Shown piece after piece: positions 1 to 12,346 of a stretch of 64,000 nt of DNA (position 1 is its first letter; every line of letters begins with the position of its first letter). The stretch is taken from positions 9,677,606 through 9,741,605 of the forward strand of contig NC_088305.1 of assembly GCF_032854445.1 (NCBI RefSeq), in the 5' to 3' direction. Source of the DNA: Liolophura sinensis. Its lineage: Eukaryota > Mollusca > Polyplacophora > Chitonida > Chitonidae. Both the position numbers and the translations under genes were made by a program. The notes beneath the pieces are model-generated. The model saw only the letters and a list, made by a program, of their open reading frames with translations, had not been told where the DNA came from and ran no database searches.

Positions 1-122
1 CATGCCTATTAATGAGATTTAGGTGGAATCACCATGGTAGTTGACTGCTGTAGAAGAAAACAATAAAACCCAAAGTTGATGTCGTTATGGCATCATATTC
101 TTCTTTTCTCAAACGTTATAAT

Positions 123-136
123 GGGGGGGGGGGGGG
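123..136. repeat. Poly-G tract, 14 bases
   Basis: Homopolymer run, prone to length error in sequencing and possibly able to form a quadruplex with neighbouring G runs. Confidence 0.95.
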
Positions 137-448
137 TTGTGGAGTTGTATACAAGCAAATAACAAGAGATATGTAAAAGGAAACCAGAAGACTTTTTGAA
201 AAGAAGTCAATTCCCACCACACCCACCCCAACTCCATTGCTGGTAGTCGACTCCGGCTTAAGACATCCATTCACTACTTCAGCAAGAGCCGTGGTTATGC
301 TCGATTTTGTGTTATAAAAGTTGTGTTAGGCCAAACGATGATTCTTTTACGTGCCACATTGCATAACAAACAAAGAACAAAGTGAAGAATTTTAGTTTTT
401 TAAGATATCAAGTAAGCAAAACATTAATATACTTATTTGTTTTTTTAA

Positions 449-697
449 TTTTTGATTAGTGTTTTGCGCCGTACTCAAGGATATTTCACCTATACAACGG
501 CGGCCAGCATTATGACGGGAGGAAACCGGGCAGAGCTCGGGGAAACCCCCAACCATCCCCAGGTTGCTGGCAGACCTTCCCACGTACGACCGGACAGGAA
601 GCCAGCATGAGTTGAAGTCAAAGCGACCGCATTGGTGTGAGGCTCCAGGGTCATTACGCTGATCTAGCGCACTAACCAACTGAGCCACAGAGGCCCC
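449..697 (-). repeat. Family A tRNA-like SINE, near full length
   Basis: Read on the minus strand it starts GGGGCCTCTGTGGCTCAGTT, a tRNA-like head with an A-box-like GGCTCAGTTGGTTAGTGCGC. The body follows (CTCACACCAATGCGGTCGC, CTGGCTTCCTGTCCGG), and it ends in the family tail ATATCCTTGAGTACGGCGC. Probably transcribed by RNA polymerase III when active. It serves as the reference copy for the truncated copies elsewhere. An open frame of 98 codons over it is a shadow of the SINE. Confidence 0.88.
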
Positions 698-2792
698 AGA
701 TCATTTATACAAGACTATGGATTGTTTACACGCATCTCTTCGGCTCGTGCTTCTTTTGGCTTTTGGTGTCCACGAGTAAATATCTCTCTCGTAATTTACA
801 ACAAAAGTTAAGCAGACGAACATTCATTCTTTCAAAAAATAGAAAAAAATCGCTCCAAATATATCGTAAATATTTACAACAAGCATGCCTCGTAAAGCAT
901 TGTTCTGCTGTATTGTGTAGCCTCCTGTGACTTATTGTATGGCGTAGGCCATTTCCCCGAAGAGTGTCTATATTTGCACACTGAGTGACAAAAATAAACA
1001 GTGGGATGTCTTTAAATAGAATCGTTGTTAAAGACGAGCATTTGTACTTTAGTTTGAGTTAAATGTATGTTTATCTGTAATCATACCCACACAAGCCTCC
1101 CTTTCTTTTCCGGCCATTTTCTTTAGGGGGACTCTCAGACATAAACAGTCTCTCTGATTGGCTCATTTGAGAAAACATTGCAGAAACCCGCTTCCTCAAA
1201 TAGTCCTGACTGTGACGACAACGATTAAAGTGAGAGAGGAAACCCTGGCGCTGGCAGCACCGTGCGCTAAACGCATGGCCTTGAGTTGAGAAGGATCTGG
1301 CGAACTGTTTGAAGAGTAACCGGACTCCTTGCAGGCCGTCTGACGTTCTTAACGGGTCAACACTTCAAAACATCACTTCTTAACGACGCGTTCAAATCAA
1401 CACACGCTGTTGTCAGCTGACCGAGAGTATCCGACCAAAGCTGTCCATCAACTGGTAGGAAAAAGGCCCTCATTAATGTCAGCTTAGCCATACTAGTATC
1501 TCGACAGTTGTTTGTAACGACCGTTATGTGCGCACATCGGAAATTACAGTGTCTCTTTTAGACTATCGTACATGTATAAGTGTTGTCACAGAGGAAAGCA
1601 TTTGTACATTGGCCGAGGGGTTGTCCGTTTTTGTTGGATCCAAGCTGTGAACTGCGGACAAACACAAATCAACTGGACTTGTACCCAACGAAACCCACTC
1701 AAATGCAGATTCACCTGTTTTCTTTTGCTGCTGATCGTGGTAAGTGGAAAAACCAAGTCTGTAAGACCATGTCTATAATATTACGTAATGGTTCATACTG
1801 TGCAATTTTATTATTTACACGTCAAATTATACCTATCTTGAAAATACCTGTACTGTAGATATACCTTTATGTATACACACCATCACACTCCAAGGTTCAA
1901 TCCACTAACTAAACCTAGTCAGTTAAATTAAAAAAAAACTGTATATTTTAGAACCTTTTTTTTTTTTTTTTGCTTTGTCTACAAATAATGGAATGTAATC
2001 AACTGAAAGATTTTGGCTGCGAACATTACGAGTAGTTAATCTACAACAGTTTGTCTGATGCCAACTTATGCTGTTAAATCTATACGTACCTTCATAAATA
2101 TGCACTGTACTGTTGTGCATGCCACTCTAATCATCCCCCTTACACAGTAAAGTGTGCGGTGAGAGATAGGTCAAGTTATGTTGCAATATTTTTTATCCGC
2201 ATGATTGGTTAACTATATTTTTTTATGTTTATGGCTGCGCAGTAACTCGCATGTTGTCGACTGACTTGGGTGGGTAACAGTGGTTGGTTTGTTACAACCC
2301 AGAGTCCCCGTGCGTTACTAAACAGATACCACATAAGCGGTTCCAGATGTCTAAACAGTACTGTTAGAGCACACTGGCATGGCTCATGCAATCTAAACAT
2401 GAGTATATGCTCCGCATCCAGCTCTATTTGTACACTGAAACAAAACACAGGCGAAATGGAGCCAGAAGAGACCTGATGATTCTGTTATTTCAAAGACGGC
2501 TATAGCGGTCAAGAAGTCGTGCAGTATGTTCATTGTTAACTTCCGATGGTAAATTCCAAATCGCATAGTAACGTTGAAATGTGTAAATATAGAGCGCACG
2601 AATGCCTAAACAAACAAACCCAAGTACCACATGTACAAAGCTGTAACTGGAATTTCTTCGACAAGACACACGAACAAAGGCGATCAAATAGATGTTTCTT
2701 AGAAAAAAACACCATGTCATGAACAGAAGTCGCACTTGTTCACACCTGAATCTCTGCAGTGTGGCCCTTCGCTTTGTATTAATGTTATTGTA
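698..2792. other. No supported gene
   Basis: Mostly AT-rich unique sequence with a GC-richer patch at 1081-1460. One open frame at 1572-1739 ends in a hydrophobic run (FTCFLLLLIV) directly before a GTAAGT donor-like site at 1740. This is discussed as a finding but is too weak for a gene call. A 15-base T-run lies near 1956. Confidence 0.6.
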
Positions 2793-3085
2793 TGTTAAAT
2801 GTGATGACAGCACAACATTTGAAGTCGAGACTAGCGACTTCTACTAAATTGCAGTTAACACCAGCGCATTTGTTTTCCGTATTTCATCTTAAGCCATCGA
2901 GCCATAGGGGGCGTGTGATATGCTACTACTTTAGCATTTACATGATCAGTTAGAATAAAACCATGACTGAGGCAAATTGACAAGAGGCCGTATTTCACCG
3001 GTCACATGTGAACATATACCAACTGTCGTCCTTGCTCTGGTATTACGCTCTATGCAGTAAGTCTTTATATATCATTATATTCCTT
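2793..3085 (-). repeat. Family D interspersed element, near full length
   Basis: One end is GTTAAATGTGATGACAGCAC with ACTAAATTGCAGTTAAC. The middle is ATTTACATGATCAGTTAGAA then GGCAAATTGACAAGAGGCCG and TATTTCACCGGTCACATGTG. The other end is GCTCTGGTATTACGCTC. Every block recurs in the other family D copies in the same order. It has no tRNA-like head, no simple tail and no obvious terminal inverted repeat, so its class is undetermined. Confidence 0.7.
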
Positions 3086-3774
3086 GGGACGTATGTGGGG
3101 TACTTATAGAACTGCAGTGTTTTTGCTGGGCTTTTCACTGTTTTCTGCATCCTTAAGCCTGAACGCCGAACTATACTTGGAGTATTCTTGACTGTACCGC
3201 AAAACAATCACACATTGAAATCCCTCAAAAATCAGGCTATAGAAGAAAGATACCTATCGATATATGTGCTTTGAAAATGGCATTTGCTCGACGGATGCAT
3301 GGGAAATGGAATGATTAAGCCACTCCGCGCTTTTTGCAGATCTGTTTATAATTTGTCACTCGGATAAGGTCTATTTCTTAAAGCTCATTGGATAGATGTT
3401 CTCTGTATATGAATGTTCGATGCGAAAACAAGACGGCAATATGAGTGAGAATGCTGTAAAACGATTCGGTATATACATACAAATAACAGGTGAACTAAAA
3501 ACACGCAGTGGCTAACTCGGGTCATGCAATGTTGTAAAACCTCTACATGGACGATAGAGGTTATTACGCCAAATACGGAGTTCTTTCTAAATGAATAAAT
3601 TGAAAGGAAACATTTAGCAGCGATATGCAAAGATGCTTATGTTGTACATGTGTCAGTACTTTAATTACCATTTTGCACTGATATCTTGATAACTGTTGTG
3701 CACGATTGCGTTGATAAACATTATGCATCGTTAGTTTAAAACCCACGTGGTATGAATATATCCCGATAAACAAT

Positions 3775-3851
3775 TCTTGATTTATTTATTTGATTGGTGT
3801 TTTACGCCGTACTTAAGAATATTTCACTTATAGGCCGCAGCCTGTATCATG
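3775..3851 (-). repeat. Family A SINE, 3' tail fragment
   Basis: A TTTATTTATT tail and TTGGTGTTTTACGCCGTACT followed by AATATTTCACTTATA match the last 70 bases of the family. The copy then stops after GGCCGCAGCCTGTATCATG. Confidence 0.75.
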
Positions 3852-4853
3852 AAAAAATTGTATCAGTGTATCAGTACTGACATCTATTTTGTACGAGTAC
3901 AGTATACGTTGATGAACATTTTGTATGAGCACTGCGTACGATGATAATCACTTTGTATGAGTAACTCAGTGCATTGTCCCCGTAAAAGAAAAGCTTTTAA
4001 CCATTGTAACATTTTCCTAGCCCCTGACTTAAAACTTCAAGCATCAAATTTTGGACACCAACTGTTTGCTTGTTTTCCCGGAAAAGCAACAGCATCTTTT
4101 TGTCTGTTTAATTCTGCATTTGATGACAGTTTGCGGCATCACTGGTTGTTTTTGTTGGACAGCAAATTACAGTGAAACTAGCTGTTCTTTCCCTCTGACA
4201 ATACCTTGGAATAAGCCGCCTGTCTGTTCTCACGGAGGGGAGGGTCGCAGCATTGCGGAATAATAACAGTTTGTGCGTGTTGTGTGTTGTGGGGGGGGAG
4301 GGGGGGCAGTATCCACCCACTCTACCTAACCCCATTTCCCACAATCTGGAACCAGCATCTTTGAGTTACTCAAACCCTAATTACGTTATAACATACGGAA
4401 TCTCTACTTTTTAACCCTTCTTTCTCTTTGCCCCACTGCTCTGACGCTAAGAACGCAGCCACTGTCAGAGGTACCTAAGCAAACACGTCGAGACTTAATG
4501 AGTTATTACGGCATGAATACTTCCCAAAGAGCAAAGCACAAAGTCGGCATGCTAAGGCAGGGTGGTGCGTGGCTTTACCGATGGTGCTTGTCCGTTTTAG
4601 GTGACTACAAGTAACGCACTACTTATTTCCTGTCTGTAAGATATGTCAAAAATTGGACAAAATTACGATCCTTTATTCACTCTGCGTTTGTCTGAAGCGA
4701 TTGAATCCCACAAAGCAAATCCCATGAAATGTTACGAACACGTAACTACTGTTTCTGCAATGCAAAATAATATGCCATAATTACAGCCACTTAACAGCCT
4801 GGGTTTAATATGTAAACGTGCAAATGACTAACATGTGTTTTCATTGCAACATG

Positions 4854-5004
4854 TACGTGGGAAGGTCTGGCATCAACCTGCGGGTGGTCGTGGGTTTCTC
4901 CCGGGCTCCGCCCGGTTTCCTCCCACCATAATGCTGGCCGCCGTCGTGTAAGTGAAATATTCTTGAGTACGGCGTAAAACACCAATCAAATAAATAAATA
5001 AATC
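4854..5004 (+). repeat. Family A SINE, 5'-truncated
   Basis: Starts at GTGGGAAGGTCTGG, lacks the tRNA-like head, and keeps CCGGTTTCCTCCCACCATAA, GGCCGCCGTCGTGTAAGTG and GAGTACGGCGTAAAACACC. It ends in a clean AAAT-type tail (AATCAAATAAATAAATAAAT). 5' truncation with an intact tail is the usual outcome of target-primed reverse transcription. Confidence 0.85.
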
Positions 5005-8000
5005 ATTGTACCACAGTGAAGAAATTTCAGTTTCCTTTTGTACTGTTTTTTTGGGCAAGCAATATCGCCATATTGTCCAAATATCGTTATTTATTACATA
5101 GCACAAAAGGGGACAACTTCTTTCTTTTCTTTAAAACAACATCTTGTCAGTAACAAGGTGGATTTTTCAACATGACATCAGCATTCATGTTCGGTTGCCT
5201 GAACCACAAATATGATGCCTATCAGTTATGCCATCGGCCAAATCACCTCCCCTTGTTAGCCAAAGGGTGAACAATTTACAATTTTAAATCTATGAGTTAC
5301 GCTTCGCAATATTATAAATAATCATATGTTTTATTACACTTACCTTATATACACGAAGATAATGTAACATGAGTAACAGCGTTTCCACTGCAACAGCATT
5401 ATGACAACATTGTGTAATATTTCAACATGCTTTCTTCTTCATCTAGGTGTATTGTTACTATAAATATGAAAAATATCCATTGCTTTTTCGGCTAATAAGG
5501 TGCTTTAGTCTAACAACCTAACAACGAATGATGAAACATAACCATCAGGCATATTATGGGTCATTCCGAGATTTGGCAAAACAAATAATTAGTTTTTTAG
5601 TGTGTCGACATGTTTACTTCGTACATAATTTACAACGAAAATCAGTATACTTCCGTTAAAAAAAGCTTATCCAGAAATAACTAACGACGTTATCTGAAGA
5701 AAGCATTTCGAATTGGCAACTGAAAGGAATATAACGCAATGTTTGGCACATACATAATGCGTGATACAGACGCATGTAAGCTGGCAGAAATACGCCAGCG
5801 TCGTGTCCGTCTTATTTATAGCATTTTTAACCGTTACAGATGAAGCTATAGCTTGTTATAAAGGATTGCGTCTGGTTGCCTGTCATATCGGATATAGAGA
5901 ATTACATATCTCGGCTAGTATTTGGCGTGCATTTGTATTTGGAAGGACGTTGGGCGATGTAGGCGACATACACGGCCGTGGATCTTGATGAGCTTTTCAT
6001 TGGAATACCTTGGTGTGAAGGAACAGCTAAGGCTATATTTTTCTCTAAAGGCTGAATCATAAATCAGAAAACCAACCTCATAATTTGATAACCGGGGAAG
6101 TGTAAGCCTGGAATGATTTATTTTTCTTCGGCTCTTTGTATGAAGCATATGGCGGATTGCGCCCTTTTATGAAATTCAAATCAATCTATTTTGTAGTTTT
6201 AAAGGAGAGCCAAGCAATTACACACATATTATTCTGACTTTCATTAGATCCCTCGGTAGACGTTGATTACCCGACAAGGGTTGTTGTTGTTGTTGTTTCT
6301 AGAGTAACACTCTAAAATCGATCACAGCCAGACGGCTTTCTTGAGTCTCAGTGAAAAATAACCACCGACACGCTAACACTGTGCCAAATTACAGCGACCG
6401 AGTAATCAGCGGATGTCACGTGACACAGGAAACCGAGCCGAATTGTTACCTTGCTAAGGAAGCAAATACAGCGCGCTCTATAATAAGGATGAGAAAGTGG
6501 CTGAGAATTGTGAGTGCCTTTAACGGAAAGGTGAATCATAGCGGTAAAAATTTTCCAGCGGTTGACGTGAATAAATCACACAGGTGCTTGTAAATAGTCA
6601 ACTGTGTCACACTCCACGCCGAAAGATCTGTCAAAATTGAACACCATCAGCCCCTTCCCCACCCCACCTCCCCATTCTAAAGGAAAGCTTTTAGTTTTCA
6701 AGCAATACGTTTGACACGGTAATATTTCCAATGTGACATCGGATAGATGAACACAAGTTTGGCGCCGTTCGCTTCAGGGGATAAACATTCAAAATGTTGT
6801 TTTCGAGGTGTTCGTGTCAGCCCCGATGTCCAACTTCCTGTTGAAGTCACCGGCCTGGCGTAAGTAGATCTCTGCTTGCGAATGTACGCTGAAATTGCCT
6901 ATTCTTCTACTCGACCAAATGGTCTGTTCTGCGAGCGATACATAATTTGGATGTATAAAAAGCGAAATGGCGGTTAGCACAAAAATCGTTTCCGATTTAC
7001 CGGAAGTAGAAGTCTAATCTGTCTAAAAGTGAACAGAAAATACATCCTCTCTCACCCTGCTTCCCGCAGCCTAGATGTCATGCCAGTTTTTACCAGAAAG
7101 CTGCTCTAAGCTTCCATATTGTAGGTTTTAGCCTAACGTAGTAGATACAGTCTATGACAATTGAAGCCTCCGTGTTTTAATGGAAAGTGCCTGTATGTGT
7201 CAGTATGTATAACTTCACATTTCTGTCTAAGTGCTATTAAGACATGCATACATAATCATCGGAAAATAACAATGCATTTTGGTATTTGAATAATCATCAG
7301 CGGTGAATTAATTCGCAATTTCTGTCATGAAAATTACGTGTAATGTTTATCATTTATATCGAGCTTTGCCATCTTAAAGTACCCTACCTTCAGAGGCAGC
7401 GCATGGTGTAAATAAACCGTCGTAAACGTTGTTATCCTTTCCATAATTATAGAAATTTTATCTCAATAAAGGAAAGCAATGCAAATTAATTTTTATAAGT
7501 CAATCAGTATACATCTAATTCAGGGTACAAAAGCTTTTAGGATGTATCGATAAACAAATAAATGGCTATATCTAACAGTGTTCGTCATATGGTAATCTGA
7601 ATTTACATATGTAGATGCAAACACCAGCTGGCGCTCATCCGTTTGAAACACAATCCACTGTATGAGTCGCCACAGCCAACATATCATGTAGACAAGAACA
7701 TTTAGAACTCATTCAGTCGCTATAATGCATACGTTTAAAATGAGAGAAGTTTCTGGTTCAAACCCTCCAAAAATTGTAGATTCACCTCCTCTTACAATTT
7801 CAGGAGTTTCAATAAATGACGCCCGTATGGCAGTTCTCGCAATCTAACTTTCGTTGACTGAAACATGCATTTTATCTATACGGTGTACGTGACATGTGGA
7901 CAAGTAAGTTGCCAAAAGTTGCTGGTTTATTATTCCGGGGAGTGTGATTATCTCTTTCCATAAAAGCCCACGAACAAGGGAATAAGCGATCAGCTACAAT

Positions 8001-8341
8001 GAAATAAACAAACAAAAAATCACCAAATATAACACACTGTATGTATAAAGGATATTGCCTCGCCTTTCTTTTAACAACCTTCGCAATTCTTTTAAGATAT
8101 AATGATGAAATTTAAATGATGTGAGGCAAACGTGCTAAATAATCGCTTAATTTTTGTTCATTGCTGTAAAATATTATCGTCTTAAACGCAACGATACGAT
8201 TCTTTGGGAGTTGCAACATAATGATAATTTACACATCTTTAGCCTTTCAAACAACTAAAAAACTTAGTATGACACAAGATAGTGTTAGACTACAATACTT
8301 CTGTTAAATTTAAGATAAGTGTTAACATTACATCACAATTG
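5005..8341. other. No supported gene, sparse simple sequence
   Basis: Contains the GTT microsatellite and a pyrimidine-rich stretch near 6650-6675. Open frames at 6348-6593 overlap on both strands and look random. No member of the four repeat families is recognisable. Confidence 0.6.
6281..6297. repeat. (GTT)n microsatellite
   Basis: Six TTG/GTT units in a row. Confidence 0.9.
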
Positions 8342-8350
8342 TCTTACAAT

Positions 8351-8724
8351 GGTGAGTGAGTGAGTGCTTGGGGCTTAACGTCGTGCCCAACAATTTTTCA
8401 GTTATAGCTCCTCAGTCATATGACGATGAAGGAATCCTTAGGGTGTATGTAATGTACCTCCTTGTTGCAGGACGGATTTCCACCGCTCTTTTATCTAGTG
8501 CTGCTTCATTGAGACGACTTACTGAAGGCAAGTAAGCTGCCCCGCCCCGCCCGAGCCATTATACTGATACGGGTCAACCAGTCATTGCACTACCCCCTTC
8601 ACGGTACAGCCGCCAAACGATGAAGTTACAACTTCCTCTTTTAAAGTCTTAGCTGTGACTAGACACAGGTTTGATCCTGGATCTATGAAGCGGACGCTCT
8701 ACCAACCGTGCTATCCGGGCCGGT
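8351..8724 (-). repeat. Family B tRNA-like SINE, full length with target-site duplication
   Basis: On the minus strand it begins ACCGGCCCGGATAGCACGGT with an A-box-like TAGCACGGTTGGTAGAGCG and a B-box-like region (GATCCAGGATCAAACC). The body holds AGAGGAAGTTGTAACTTC and GAGCGGTGGAAATCCGTCC, and it ends in a TCACTCACTCACC tail. The 9-base TCTTACAAT at 8342-8350 is repeated at 8725-8733 directly outside the element, which fixes both ends. A 34-base deletion present in other copies is absent here. It is the reference copy for family B. Confidence 0.88.
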
Positions 8725-8734
8725 TCTTACAATA

Positions 8735-8993
8735 GATATAAGATTATCAACAATTATTTGGTGTTTTAAAAGAGCATGGCCACTTAAGATTGATTTTCCA
8801 GATTTTGATCGTCAGTGTTAGAGCGTAAGTTGTACCTTTGGGCTAGATACCAAAATGTTGGATATAAAACTATCAAATTTATGTATATTATTTTAATATT
8901 AAAAGAGTATGGTCACTGAATATTTATATTCCGGATTTTGAATGTCAGTGTTAACGCGTAAGTTGTAGCATTGGGCTAGAGACATAGCACTGT
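8735..8993. repeat. Tandem duplication, unit about 126-133 bases
   Basis: AAAAGAGCATGGCCACTTAA at 8768 returns as AAAAGAGTATGGTCACTGAA at 8901, and TTGGGCTAGA recurs 133 bases later, so the distal half has exactly constant spacing. The proximal half (GATATAAGATTATCAA versus GATATAAAACTATCAA) is spaced 126 bases, showing a 7-base indel. It starts one base after the target duplication of the family B SINE. Confidence 0.8.
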
Positions 8994-10149
8994 GGCTTGA
9001 AAGCTACAAAGCATGTCACCCAGGCTGTCCACATAAACTATTTATAAATGACACCATTCCCCCATGAAATGTAGTCTGGTTTGGGAAAACCTCCCGTCAT
9101 CATATAGATAACGTCTTATACTCATCTTACAGACGACAAAAGATTACTCCAAAGTACTGCAATTAAATGTGTCCACGTGAAAATATCTGCATAACTTTAA
9201 CGGAAAACAACACAAGCAGTAACATGTGTAAGTGTTTTTGAGAATATATAGTTGATAATAGTAGATAAATAGCAGACTTTTGTCGCAGTATATCATGTAG
9301 GCCACTGTTGTCTTAATATATTCGCAGTATGTGCCAAGAGGTACAGGTTATCCACATGTGTAACGTGCTGTAAAACGTTAAAATCAAGACCTTTCAAAAC
9401 AGACCAGGGATTGAACACAAAACTGTTACGTTCATATGCATTAACATAAAACTACTTTTTTTCATCACGTTTAATTAGTTCTGTCATTAGAACAAGGAAG
9501 TTACTGATTAGAATAGTTTTCGACGTTTTATGTGTACGATTTTTCGTCTTGGACGTATTCATTGTATTGGCTTTGTTATGGTGAATTGATTTTCAAGCAA
9601 ATTATCTCGGAAAACTAAAATGCTTTCGCGATCAAATTGGAGTCTTGAATATCTGGGCCGCTCTGAGAAAATCGGCAGAGTGATTGGAATTCCTTGCTTC
9701 TGCCCTGGCTGTACTCGGGCAACAACAATTATCGCCTGCAATTTCTTCCAAATCAGAAAGAGTTACTTCAGTGCATGCGTTTTTCTTCTGCTGAATTAGG
9801 TGAGAGACGTTTTTCTTGGCATGAACTCGACAGTTGTAACCAGCTGTACTCATAACGAACAATTCTAGTCAGAGCTTGACAGGTGGCTGACCAACGCGGT
9901 ATCCAGGTATGTGTTTGTAACGATATTTTGCAGCTATCAATGGAGCATTATGTTCCGCTCTCAGGGAGCGAGACCTAAATCGCTTCCACTGTTAGTATCG
10001 GAAGTGAGCTTTCCGTCGTTCATTTTCGAGCAAGGAAGTATTTTGTTGTAATCAGATTTCTTGGAGATGGAATTAGCTTAGACTGTTTGGCAAATGTTAA
10101 AGAATGTGTAGGTAATTTGATTTCCAGTCACCAATTGATGACCAATTTA
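8994..10149. other. No supported gene; one short ATG frame
   Basis: A minus-strand ATG frame of 73 codons (9632-9853) reads MSTAGYNCRVHAKKNVSHLI and contains LSDLEEIAGDNCCC. It lacks any recognised domain or nearby poly(A) signal. The rest is AT-rich. Confidence 0.5.
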
Positions 10150-10880
10150 CCGTCCAAATAGGTGGCCGCGGGCGGGAAAGGCGACCCACGTCACCGAAAA
10201 GGTGGCCACCGCCTCGCGCCTTCTCGTCGTTATAACAGAGGACCCCGGACGAAAACTAAATTGAACAGCGCTTTGGGGCGAGCTTCAGAGTTTGCCTCCG
10301 GGGAGGCGTGCCGGTGCAGTCAATCAGGAAAGTTGCTGACAAGGAGACAGGACGATTGCCAAAAAGATACGGAAATCACCGTTTTATTGTAATCAAACCT
10401 CAGTTTTATTTACCAGTAGCTGTTGACTAGGAAGTGTGCGTGTGTTTGAAGCTAGATAATCCCTGAGCTGTACACATTAGTTAATCGTGTCAAATCCCAT
10501 TTCTCTTCGCGTAATGAAACGATGCCCGCTGTGCGCAGCGACGGTCTCAGACGGGTATTGGAGGAATTTTATCACTGAGCTCGCTTTTGCCCCGCTATCG
10601 ATATGCCTACTGCGAGATTCGATTGAATTTCTAAGCGACAAAAACATCTCCTTGGCGCTAAGGTTCCCGTCCATTTTTTAAACCTTGGGTTATTTTCCCT
10701 TAGGCCAGGTGACGTTGGATCGCAGTGGCTGGGAGTCCGGGAGCAAGCCGTAATCGGCACGGTCTCTTCGTGTGGACGATTTTCTGGCTATCTTAATAGT
10801 CCCTGCCCGTTAACGCAATAAAGAGACACTCGGCCTCTGGCCATTCTCTGTTAAAGGTCTCTTCGGGTAGCCTCTTCTTA
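10150..10880. promoter_or_regulatory. GC-richer unique block, possible regulatory DNA or promoter
   Basis: The sequence from GGTGGCCGCGGGCGGGAAAG at 10161 onward is markedly GC- and CpG-richer than the DNA on either side. No repeat family described elsewhere in the window is present in it. Open frames on both strands (10162-10392 +, 10487-10681 +, 10477-10674 -) mutually overlap and look like by-products of composition. The second half (10490-10870) contains AACGCAATAAAG, a possible homeodomain-type site. No splice-quality donor was found. It may be a CpG-rich promoter or a conserved non-coding element. Confidence 0.22.
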
Positions 10881-12157
10881 ACTTACGCCAGACAATGGCA
10901 CATGCCATGCCTGTCAGCGATCATTTTTACGCTCTTTGAATAGAAGAACCAGTTAACTTGAGGCAAAGGCGGGTGTCCAGGGTCAAAATAGGAAATCTGT
11001 GATTAAGGTGCAGGCTTTCTCATGATGCCGAAATGAGCATTAACCTGCCTGTGAACTCTGATTCCACCCCCACACCACAACACCCCCGTCCCGCTAAAAC
11101 AGGCATATTGTGAAATTTTACTATATTACACATGAAAAGGTCTATGCTTTCGAGGTTTGCTTTTCATATTTGTCCCCAGCGCTACCGCTAGGTACATTGC
11201 TGTCCACTTTGTATCAATTAGCTTGTCTTAACACTTTCTTCGTGTCTAGCTTTTAAGAACTGCGTATTTACTGACACACTACTCAATAGAGAGGGCGACG
11301 TCCAATTACACTACTGACGAATGCCTCAAGTTTGAAGGTATGTATTTCTCTTGGATCTCCATTTTCCATTATATTTCGGCGAGCGCGCTAATAATAGTTG
11401 TATTCTAAATTTATGGCAAAGCATAAGTTATTAACATTTAAATGTCCCTTTGCTTGCTAAACATGCAGGGCTATTTGTATATTCGTCTGTTCTATTTCAA
11501 GATAAAATATTCCACGCTGATCTGAGCAGATGGTTTAAAAGAAGTACATGTAGTTGATTAAAGGGTTAGGAAATGTACAATGCCTTTACTCGGTAAGACT
11601 CATTTATCACCCAGAGTCTGCTATATTTCTCCAGGGACTAGCGATTTTTTCACCACACCAGTTTATTGTTGTATTCCTGTATCTCAGTACGTACGTCTAC
11701 GTTTTAAGCTTCGAACCAGATGCTGTGAAAAACGCAATAAGCTCAGCGTTAAGGCGTCAGACATGAATGAACAATGTTATCGGTAACTTAGCTGTCATAA
11801 CGGCTGGACATTTATATGTTTTGTGGCACCAATCGTCTTAGGCTTAGCAGCTGCGTTACCATGGAAACACGTACAAGAGGCAATACTTGCGTCTTCGAAC
11901 AATGAGTGGGCATCATTTATAAAGTCTGGATCGACCTGATTTTTATTGTTAATTTGTGATCGGGTTTGTAGCCAGTCGGCCCTATGGTTACACTTGGTGT
12001 GAGCTATTCTCTAGCCTTTTAGACAAGAGCAGGACCCGTTTGTCTGTATATGGCGGAGACCCCTCCCAGTGGGGCACTCACGACACAGGACTTGAGCGCC
12101 AGACCTCAGGAATTGGCATTCTTGTCGCGCCACAATCCAAAAGCCTGTTTCCCTCAG

Positions 12158-12346
12158 ATACATGAGTCTTCCTGCCACCTGCCTGATTGCTACACGAGAC
12201 GAAGGCAGCGAACCGTGGAATGTATTGACAAATGTTTCGACGACTGCGCCGTTCACCCGTGGCCTAACACAGCGGACTGCACAATACCAAAACCGACTTA
12301 CGTCGGAGAGTACAATTTGATACGAAGTCCTGAGTGTGGTCGATGA
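12158..12346 (+). CDS. Candidate terminal exon encoding a Cys-rich peptide
   Basis: An acceptor-like TGTTTCCCTCAG ends at 12157 and is followed by 62 codons and a TGA at 12344-12346. The peptide carries seven cysteines in a regular layout (CHLPDC, then CIDKCFDDC, then two spaced cysteines), the style of secreted disulfide-rich domains. ATTAAA, a variant poly(A) signal, overlaps the stop (12346-12351), unusually close. The open frame extends upstream to 12050, so the exon start is inferred only from the splice-like site. No family recognised and no upstream exon located; a non-coding explanation is quite possible. Confidence 0.22.
   Translation: MHESSCHLPDCYTRRRQRTVECIDKCFDDCAVHPWPNTADCTIPKPTYVGEYNLIRSPECGR

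Noticed and set aside
123-136. Poly-G as a regulatory quadruplex
   Set aside because: A single homopolymer run without spaced partner runs close by; more likely a slippage product.
392-688. 98-codon minus-strand frame, and similar frames at 17759-17992 and 56790-56975
   Set aside because: They lie inside family A SINEs; the similar peptides (MAQLVSALDQRNDPGASHQC and relatives) arise because the SINE copies are similar.
10162-10681. Open frames in the GC-richer block as exons
   Set aside because: Frames on both strands overlap, and basic, Arg/Gly-rich translations are typical of CpG-rich non-coding DNA.
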